From the NCBI GenBank assembly GCA_020431135.1, contig JAGQIT010000225.1:1-10903 (forward strand): a DNA stretch of 10,903 nt. Direction: 5' to 3'. Position 1 is the stretch's first letter. Every line of letters begins with the position of its first letter. Positions 6,347 to 10,903 of the stretch are shown here, piece by piece. The stretch comes from Myxococcales bacterium. Lineage in GTDB: Bacteria > Myxococcota_A > Polyangia > Nannocystales > Nannocystaceae. The notes under the pieces are model-generated. The model ran no database searches. It was not told where the DNA came from and was given only the letters and a program-made list of their open reading frames with translations. Both the position numbers and the translations under genes were made by a program.

Positions 6347-6874
6347 CTACGAGCCGCCGCGGAGCCGGTCGATTCGCCGCTGCAAGTACGGTGAGAAGTG
6401 GCCCTTGTACTTCTCCCACAGGCTGGCCCGTCGCCAGTCCTCGCCGGTGACCCGCCCGCGACAGGACGGCGCCTCGCAGGTGCAGTCAAATTCATCGTAG
6501 GGGCTGCCGTCGCTCATCGCATAGTCGAAGGTGATCTCATCACCGGGGGCGATGTCGCGGAGCGCCACGAGCGTGACCTGTCCCGAGAGACCTGCGCTCG
6601 GATCGCAGGAGTGGTTGACGAGATCCGCCGGCTCCGCGGGCCTCTCCGGCGAGGCGACGCCGAGGTAGAGCTGCTCCTCGATCTGCAGGCCGTAGCGCCG
6701 CTCGCTCGCCGCGAGCTGGAGGAACGCGTCGGCGGGCATGACCCTCCCAGACCAGACGACCAGCACGGCGCCGCGCGCGAACGGTGACTGTGCATAGACG
6801 CCCCAGCCGTGGCCGCCGTCCCGACGGCGTGCGTGCAGCCCGGGCGCTAGATAGGACAGGTACGGATGTGCCAT
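6347..6874 (-). CDS. SET-domain protein with post-SET Cys motif (putative lysine methyltransferase)
   Basis: A 175-residue protein, cytosolic by lack of signal. The hallmarks of the SET fold are in order: GWGV (22-26 region, SAM-binding), NHSCDPS (87-93), and GDEITFDY (111-118) with the catalytic Tyr118. A post-SET cluster CxCx4C (Cys131, Cys133, Cys138) follows. By family these three Cys plus Cys90 of NHSC bind a zinc next to the active site. A closing helical part (145-170) follows. The expected reaction is SAM-dependent methylation of a lysine side chain. The target in a bacterium is unknown. I prefer the ATG at 6874, because GGAAG (6887-6883) lies 8 nt before it. The ATG at 6898 would add eight residues and has no ribosome site. 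The gene is 181 bp behind the P450 gene on the same strand. Confidence 0.92.
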   Translation of the reverse strand: MAHPYLSYLAPGLHARRRDGGHGWGVYAQSPFARGAVLVVWSGRVMPADAFLQLAASERRYGLQIEEQLYLGVASPERPAEPADLVNHSCDPSAGLSGQVTLVALRDIAPGDEITFDYAMSDGSPYDEFDCTCEAPSCRGRVTGEDWRRASLWEKYKGHFSPYLQRRIDRLRGGS

Positions 6875-7055
6875 CGGGATCACTTCCAATACGCGCATAA
6901 GCGCGAGCGCGACTCACCGAGAGAGCAGCCTATCGTCGGCGTGAACGGCCTTCAATCGTCGAATTCGAGCCTCACCGAGGAAGGCGCGCGGGCCGATGTC
7001 CAACGCGCGAAGTCCTCGTCTTCGGGGGCCGTCGCAGCGCGCCTGGCCGCGGCCG

Positions 7056-8414
7056 CTAGCGCCCGCGCAGGTGGGCCCAGATCCCCCCTTGCGGCGTGAG
7101 GGTCGCCGTCGGCAGCGCTCGGACGACGCGATCATCGACCGGCGCCAGGCGGAAGCGCTGGAAGATCGCCGCGAGCGCGGCTTGGCCCTCGAGGAGCGCG
7201 AGCTCCTTGCCGATGCACAGCCGCTGGCCGGCGCCGAAGGGGACGTAGGCGAAGCTGTGGCGATCGCTCGCGCGCTCGGGATCGAAGCGCCCCGGGTCGA
7301 AGCGCTCGGGATCGGCCCAGACGTCGGGGTGCCGGTGCCAGAGGTAGATCGGCAGGATGACCGTCGTGCCGGCGGGGATCCGCACGCCGTCGATCGTGTC
7401 ATCGGCGATCGCGACGCGCGGCAGCCACGACGCCGGCGGGTAGAGGCGCAGCGACTCCTGGAGGACCTGGCGGGCGTAGGGCATGCGTCGCAGGTCGGCG
7501 AAGGTCAGCCGGCGGTCGCCGAGGGTCGCGTCGATCTCGCCCTCGAGGTGGGCCATCACCGACGGGGTGCGGAGCATCAGGTGGATCGCCCAGGCGAGGC
7601 CGAGGGCCGTGGTCTCGTAGCCGGCGAGGAAGATGCCGACGGCCTCGTCGAGGAGCTGGGTGTCGTTCATCCGCTCGCCGGTGTCCGCGTCGACGGCGTC
7701 GATGAGCAGGGCGAGGAGCGTCTCCTCGCCGACGCCCGCCGCTCGGCGGCGATCGATGAGCTGGGCGACGAGCTCGCGGATCGTCGTCCGCGCCGCCCGG
7801 AAGCGCCGGCGGCCGGGGACCGGCGCCCAGCTCGGCAGGCCGTGGGTGAGGACGCCGACGAGCGTGTACCCGAGGATGATCGGCAGCTCGCGGGCGATCG
7901 TGTCGATCTCCGCCTGGCTGATGTGATCGCCGAACATCGTCCGCGTGATCACCCGCATCGTGATCGCCGACATGTTGGCGCAGACGTCGAAGCGCGCCGT
8001 CGGGATCGTCCATCGGCCTAGCTCGTCGTCGATCGCCTGGATCACCGTCTCGGCCATGGCGACGATGCGCTTGCGGTGGAACTGCGGCTGCATCAGCCGC
8101 CGCTGACGCAGCCAGCGATCGCCCTCGCTGACGATGATCCCGTCGCCGAGGAGCTCGCGGAGCACCGCCCAGAAGCCGCCGCCCTTGCGGTAGTTCGCGG
8201 CGTTGTCGCGGAGCACCCGCTGGCCGTGCGAAGGGTGGCAGAGGACGATCGGGCGCCCCGGGAGGTCGAGCGCGTAGACGTCCCCTGCGCGGGCGCGGAC
8301 GCGCGCCAAGTAGTCGAGGCGCTCGTGGAGCAGGCCGATGAGCGGGAAGCCGCCGGGGCGCGGCGCCGCGTCGCCGGCGCGGCGTGTGGAGCTGGGCTCA
8401 ACGCGGACGTTCAT
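7056..8414 (-). CDS. Cytochrome P450 monooxygenase
   Basis: A 452-residue soluble P450 without a membrane anchor, of normal length. It shows the C-helix WxxxR (Trp101, Arg105), I-helix AGYETT (264-269, oxygen activation), K-helix ESLR (320-323), the DPERF stretch (368-372) and the heme loop FGAGQRLCIG (393-402) with Cys400 as thiolate ligand. Sequence style (PPASWLPR after the K-helix, KELALLEGQ after the heme Cys) is that of the CYP4/CYP110-like bacterial group that often oxidises fatty acids or other lipophilic compounds. The actual substrate cannot be read from the sequence. No ferredoxin or reductase gene lies in the window, so redox partners must be encoded elsewhere. The start at 8414 is the first ATG with a plausible N-terminus, and no good ribosome site is visible. 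The SET gene follows downstream with a 181-bp gap, so common transcription is possible but unproven. Confidence 0.97.
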   Translation of the reverse strand: MNVRVEPSSTRRAGDAAPRPGGFPLIGLLHERLDYLARVRARAGDVYALDLPGRPIVLCHPSHGQRVLRDNAANYRKGGGFWAVLRELLGDGIIVSEGDRWLRQRRLMQPQFHRKRIVAMAETVIQAIDDELGRWTIPTARFDVCANMSAITMRVITRTMFGDHISQAEIDTIARELPIILGYTLVGVLTHGLPSWAPVPGRRRFRAARTTIRELVAQLIDRRRAAGVGEETLLALLIDAVDADTGERMNDTQLLDEAVGIFLAGYETTALGLAWAIHLMLRTPSVMAHLEGEIDATLGDRRLTFADLRRMPYARQVLQESLRLYPPASWLPRVAIADDTIDGVRIPAGTTVILPIYLWHRHPDVWADPERFDPGRFDPERASDRHSFAYVPFGAGQRLCIGKELALLEGQAALAAIFQRFRLAPVDDRVVRALPTATLTPQGGIWAHLRGR

Positions 8415-8550
8415 GTTCGTGTAGTTGCGCAGATGCGGGAAGTGATCCCGTGTTCTCGCGAAGAAGAGGAGAAATCACCCGCTGCGCGGCGGAGGTCGGC
8501 GTGCGCTGATGGCGACCGCCAGCTCCGCGCAGCCCGCCTGCGCGCGCGGT

Positions 8551-8570
8551 ACATGTCTGTTCGGTCATGT
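8551..8570. promoter_or_regulatory. Possible operator upstream of the P450 gene
   Basis: ACATG (8551-8555) and CATGT (8566-8570) form an inverted repeat with a 10-bp spacer in a locally AT-richer island, about 140 bp upstream of the P450 start. The arm length and spacing would suit a dimeric regulator. No regulator gene is nearby and the arms are short. Confidence 0.2.
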
Positions 8571-8665
8571 TTTGCCGGCGGGGCGCGGCGCGGCGTGTCC
8601 AGTCGAGGGGACGTCACCGCGGCGCGGAGGTCTCCGCTAGGGGCGCGCCCGCGCGGCCGAGGTCC

Positions 8666-9253
8666 TCACGGCGTGACCGTGATCGAGCTCAGGGTCCAGG
8701 TGTTCTGGCCGTGGTTGTGGAGGTGGAAGCGGACCGGGGCGCCGAGCGGGTGGTCGATCGGCGCGTCGATGTCGAGGGTGATGACCTCGGCCGGGCCGGG
8801 GATCACCAGGGTCCGCTCCCAGGCGATCGTCTCGCCGAGGAGGAGGGCGACGTGGGCGGTCGCCGGCTCGGCCGCGGTCAGATCGAAGTGGCGCATCGAC
8901 AGGGTGATCGTCGCGCCCTCCTTGACCTCGACGAGCCCAGGCTGCTCGATCATCGCGTAGTTGCAGAAGTTGGTGTCGATGTCGAGCTCGTCGCCCTCGA
9001 GGAAGATCCCGGCGAGGCCGCAGTCGACCGGGGCGGGGCGGTGATCCGCGAGGGGATCGGCGGTCGCCTCCATCTGCACCCAGAGGTCGTTGAGGGTCAG
9101 CGGCTCGGGCTCAGCGGCGGCGGTCGTGGACGCGTCCGCGGACGAACTCGCGTCGGAGCCGGCGCTCGTCTCCGTCGCGGCGGTCGTCGACTCGCCGCCG
9201 GCGCAGCCGCCCAGGGCCACGGCCAAGGCGAGGGCGGCCGTCGAGCGGAGCAC
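8666..9253 (-). CDS. Small beta-rich lipoprotein in operon with the PLC-like gene
   Basis: A 195-residue protein starting at GTG 9253, only two bases after the stop of the PLC-like gene. GGAGG (9268-9264) inside the last codons of that gene serves as ribosome site, 10 nt before the GTG, so translation is probably coupled. The signal peptide ends in a good lipobox (ALGGC, Cys17). Residues 18-48 are a Thr/Ala/Ser linker. The domain begins with EPLTLNDLW. Alternating hydrophobic residues (TITLSMRHFDL, AHVALLLGETIAWERTLVI) indicate a beta-sandwich, ending in the His-rich HLHNHGQNTW (177-186). Cys78 and Cys97 could form a disulphide. It has no recognisable catalytic set. A surface-exposed binding module working with the PLC-like protein is an inference from the operon. 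The EPLTL boundary is shared with the lipoprotein at 942-1751. Confidence 0.85.
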   Translation of the reverse strand: MLRSTAALALAVALGGCAGGESTTAATETSAGSDASSSADASTTAAAEPEPLTLNDLWVQMEATADPLADHRPAPVDCGLAGIFLEGDELDIDTNFCNYAMIEQPGLVEVKEGATITLSMRHFDLTAAEPATAHVALLLGETIAWERTLVIPGPAEVITLDIDAPIDHPLGAPVRFHLHNHGQNTWTLSSITVTP

Positions 9254-9255
9254 GT

Positions 9256-10482
9256 CTAGAGGTCCTCCAGGGCGGCGCTCGTGCACTCCGGCGGCGCCGT
9301 CACGGGGTTGCAGCGCGCCGGGTTGCCGTCGACGAGGTCCATCCAGTAGGTCTTGCCCTGGATCGGCGCCGGGAAGTCGTCCTTGAGCATGTGGATGCCG
9401 TTGGCCATCGCCGTCTCGAGGTCGGCCTGGCAGGCGTCGTCGTCCTCGCCGGCGCCGCAGACGTTGGTCGCGATCAGGATCTGCGCGGCGTGGGCGGCCG
9501 TGATCGACGCGTCGTCGCTGAGGCCGAGCTTGGCGATCGCCGCCCACGGCGCGGCGAATTGATCGGGCTCGACGCGGGCGAACATCGCCCGACCCTCGGT
9601 CGTCGTGAAGCCGTAGGTGTAGTCCTCGGACTTGTCGTCCGTGTTGAGGAGGACGAAGAGCACCTGGCCGCGGACGCTGGCGATCGTCGGCCAGCCGCCG
9701 TCCTCGAGGGCGGCGCGGACGCTCGCGTAGTCGCCCTGGATGTCGTCGGGGGTGAGCAGGCGCTCCTCCGGGAAGACCGCGCGGATGTCGTCGTCGATCA
9801 GGTCGAGGTCGCCGGCGTCGATCGGCAGGCCGCCGGTCGAGTCCTTGATCTCGAGCCAGACCGCGACCGGCAGGTGGAGCGGGTGGTCGTCGGACCAGCC
9901 CTTGATCACCTCGAGGCAGTCGGTGAAGGCGTCGCAGGTCGACACGGAGTCGATCACGCTGATGTGATAGACCTCGAAGCCGCCGAGGCCCTCGTGGACG
10001 TCGAGCTCGAAGGCGCGGACGCCCTGATCGGCGAGCTGGACGTCGAGCGGCGCGTGGCTGTACTCGTGGCTCGCGTCGAAGGGGATCGGCGGCTCGACGT
10101 GGTACGAGTTGTGGGTGCCCTTGACCTGGACGTGGTCGAGGGTGAGGAGATCGTCGAGCGGATCGCCGCCCGTCGAGGTGTCCGTGTCCGTGGCGGCGTC
10201 GGTGTCGGAGGTCGTCGAGGTCGAGGTCGTCTCGCCTGACGTCGTCGTCGTCGTCGTGTCCACGCCTGTGGTCGTCGAGGTCGAGGTCGAGGTCGAGGTC
10301 GTCGCATCGCCGGTCGAGGTCGAGGTCGAGGTCGAGGTCGTCTCCGCGCCCGCGCTCGTCTCGGCCTCCGTCGTCCCCGACGAGGTCCCGGCCGTCGCCG
10401 TCCCGCTGGCGCCGGGATCCGGCGACCCGCAGGCGAAGGCGGCGAGGAGGAGCACGGGAGCGCGGCGCATCGGCCCGGCCAT
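9256..10482 (-). CDS. PI-PLC-like phosphodiesterase, Ca2+-dependent type, as lipoprotein
   Basis: From ATG 10482 it has 408 residues. An alternative ATG at 10470 gives 404. The frame is open further upstream, but only these starts place MRRAPVLLLAAFAC at the N-terminus as a lipoprotein signal (lipidated Cys18). Residues 27-105 are an extreme Ser/Thr/Asp/Glu linker. The catalytic domain starts around 112 and carries GTHNSYH (122-128), the ELDVH stretch (159-163), VYHIS with a second His (173) and WLEIKD (209-214). This is the pattern of the Ca2+-dependent phosphoinositide phospholipase C branch of the PLC-like TIM-barrel superfamily, with the two His acting as acid/base and the acidic residues binding the metal. 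The expected reaction is phosphodiester cleavage of a phosphoinositide or glycerophosphodiester. The real substrate is unknown. It is the first gene of a coupled pair with 8666-9253 and is divergent from the pyrophosphatase gene by 76 bp. Confidence 0.9.
   Translation of the reverse strand: MAGPMRRAPVLLLAAFACGSPDPGASGTATAGTSSGTTEAETSAGAETTSTSTSTSTGDATTSTSTSTSTTTGVDTTTTTTSGETTSTSTTSDTDAATDTDTSTGGDPLDDLLTLDHVQVKGTHNSYHVEPPIPFDASHEYSHAPLDVQLADQGVRAFELDVHEGLGGFEVYHISVIDSVSTCDAFTDCLEVIKGWSDDHPLHLPVAVWLEIKDSTGGLPIDAGDLDLIDDDIRAVFPEERLLTPDDIQGDYASVRAALEDGGWPTIASVRGQVLFVLLNTDDKSEDYTYGFTTTEGRAMFARVEPDQFAAPWAAIAKLGLSDDASITAAHAAQILIATNVCGAGEDDDACQADLETAMANGIHMLKDDFPAPIQGKTYWMDLVDGNPARCNPVTAPPECTSAALEDL
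9264..9268 (-). promoter_or_regulatory. Ribosome binding site inside the upstream gene (deciding the GTG start)
   Basis: GGAGG read on the minus strand lies 10 nt before GTG 9253 and within the final codons of the PLC-like gene. It is the clearest ribosome site in the right half of the window and supports the GTG over any later start. Confidence 0.6.
10217..10339 (-). repeat. GAGGTC hexanucleotide and GTC trinucleotide repeats coding a Ser/Thr linker
   Basis: GAGGTC (plus-strand reading) occurs twice in tandem at 10217-10228, four times at 10277-10300 and four times at 10316-10339. A run of five GTC units starts at 10241. On the coding strand these give (Ser-Thr)n and Thr6 in the linker of the PLC-like lipoprotein. 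Units are multiples of three, so slippage changes linker length and not the frame. Confidence 0.9.
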
Positions 10483-10558
10483 GGTCGCACATCCGCGGCG
10501 CTCGCGGTGGGCGGCGGCGGTGGGCGAGCGCCGGCCGGTCATGCTAGAGAGAGCGCCC
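10483..10558. promoter_or_regulatory. Short divergent promoter region
   Basis: Only 76 bp separate the divergent PLC-like gene and the pyrophosphatase gene, so any promoters must overlap or lie close together. TGCTAGAGA (10542-10550) resembles a weak extended -10 on the plus strand. Its spacing to ATG 10559 would leave almost no 5' leader. No -35 is obvious on either strand. Confidence 0.25.
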
Positions 10559-10903
10559 ATGCCCGCGGACCTCCCGGCGATCGTCGACGTGATCATCGAG
10601 TACCCGCGGCTGGCGATGATCAAGCGGCGCAGCGACGGCGCGATCGACTTCGTCTCGCCTCTGCCCTGCCCCTTCAACTACGGGTCGATCCCCGGCTTCG
10701 TCGCCGGCGACGGCGATCCGCTCGACGCGGTGGTGCTCGGCGCGCGCCTGCCCGCGGGCGCGAAGGTGCGCCGGCGGGTCGTCGGCGTCGTCGACTTCAT
10801 CGACGACGGCTGCGAGGATCCGAAGGTCATCTGCGCCGAGGGCCCGCTGAGCCCCGGGCAGCGCCGCGGCGTCGAGCTCTTCTTCGCGGTCTACGCCCGC
10901 TTC
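10559..10903 (+). CDS. ppa: Inorganic pyrophosphatase, family I, divergent type, N-terminal part
   Basis: The frame from ATG 10559 is open to the right edge (115 residues seen). The family catalyses hydrolysis of diphosphate to two phosphates in the cytosol. Signature parts are IIEYP (Glu14 = E. coli Glu20), Lys22 (= Lys29), FNYGSIPG (39-46), DGDPLD (51-56, Asp51/53/56 = Asp65/67/70) and DFIDDGCEDPK (79-89, Asp82/Asp87/Lys89 = Asp97/Asp102/Lys104). The metal-binding Asp residues are therefore kept. The E. coli Glu31 position appears to be Arg, and there is no Arg at the place of Arg43, so this is a non-canonical member. GAGAGAG just upstream (10546-10552) is a possible ribosome site. An in-frame ATG at 10541 would add six residues. 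The C-terminal end with the remaining phosphate-binding residues is outside the window. Confidence 0.9.
   Translation, partial: MPADLPAIVDVIIEYPRLAMIKRRSDGAIDFVSPLPCPFNYGSIPGFVAGDGDPLDAVVLGARLPAGAKVRRRVVGVVDFIDDGCEDPKVICAEGPLSPGQRRGVELFFAVYARF

Noticed and set aside
6042..6500. A 152-codon plus-strand frame over the intergenic region and the end of the SET gene
   Set aside because: The translation is Arg/Pro/Ser-rich, runs antisense into the SET gene, and spans the inverted repeat, so a coding role is unlikely.
6875..8450. A 13-bp inverted pair (GGAAGTGATCCCG at 8438-8450, its complement at 6875-6887) flanking the P450 gene
   Set aside because: About one such 13-mer pair is expected by chance in a window of this size. 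The left copy is explained by the ribosome site and start of the SET gene, and there are no target duplications or transposase.
8411..8617. A 68-codon minus-strand frame just upstream of the P450 gene
   Set aside because: It overlaps the P450 start, is Arg/Ala/Ser-rich, and has no ribosome site or domain. The region is better read as the P450 upstream region.
8641..8650. A 10-bp palindrome GGGCGCGCCC and the small hairpin at 8624-8637 downstream of the beta-rich lipoprotein gene
   Set aside because: Short all-GC palindromes are common in this composition. The neighbouring stem is only five or six pairs and has no T-tract, so I do not call a terminator.

Overview
This is a GC-rich window, and the codon third positions of the recognisable genes are almost all G or C. 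Many of its genes encode small lipoproteins with long Ser/Thr/Ala/Gly-rich linkers behind the lipidated cysteine. That style, together with an eukaryote-like cyclophilin, a SET-domain protein, a P450 and Cys-rich 'CxxDSDC' modules, points to a myxobacterium, most likely of the Nannocystis/Plesiocystis/Enhygromyxa type. The assignment is an inference from gene style, not from a marker gene.

Layout: nine of the eleven genes are on the minus strand. From left to right: (1) the N-terminal part of an unidentified helical protein, cut by the left edge (1-800, -). (2) A lipoprotein with a Thr/Ser linker (942-1751, -). (3) A divergent lipoprotein with Cys-rich modules and a receptor-L-domain-like repeat region (1922-3037, +). 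(4) A short TPR-like lipoprotein (3088-3789, -), lying 53 bp behind (5), a large lipoprotein that joins a cytochrome-c-like domain to a PHM-type copper monooxygenase fold (3843-5327, -). (6) A cytosolic cyclophilin very close to eukaryotic CypA (5448-5966, -). (7) A 380-bp non-coding stretch containing a strong nested inverted repeat (6090-6258). (8) A SET-domain lysine methyltransferase-like protein (6347-6874, -). (9) A cytochrome P450 (7056-8414, -). (10-11) A two-gene operon of a PI-PLC-like lipoprotein (9256-10482, -) and a small beta-rich lipoprotein (8666-9253, -), joined by a 2-base gap. (12) The N-terminal 115 residues of a divergent family I inorganic pyrophosphatase, running off the right edge (10559-10903, +).

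How they fit together: five of the eleven genes encode probable lipoproteins, and the PI-PLC-like protein is a sixth, so the window looks like an envelope/surface-protein accessory region interspersed with enzymes. Only the PLC/lipoprotein pair and perhaps the copper-protein/TPR pair look like operons. The others have their own spacing and probably their own promoters. I see no mobile element, tRNA, rRNA or CRISPR array. The observations that most deserve a second look are the nested inverted repeat with mutually exclusive pairings upstream of the cyclophilin gene, the cytochrome-c/copper-monooxygenase fusion, and the plant-type 'divergent loop' in a bacterial cyclophilin.
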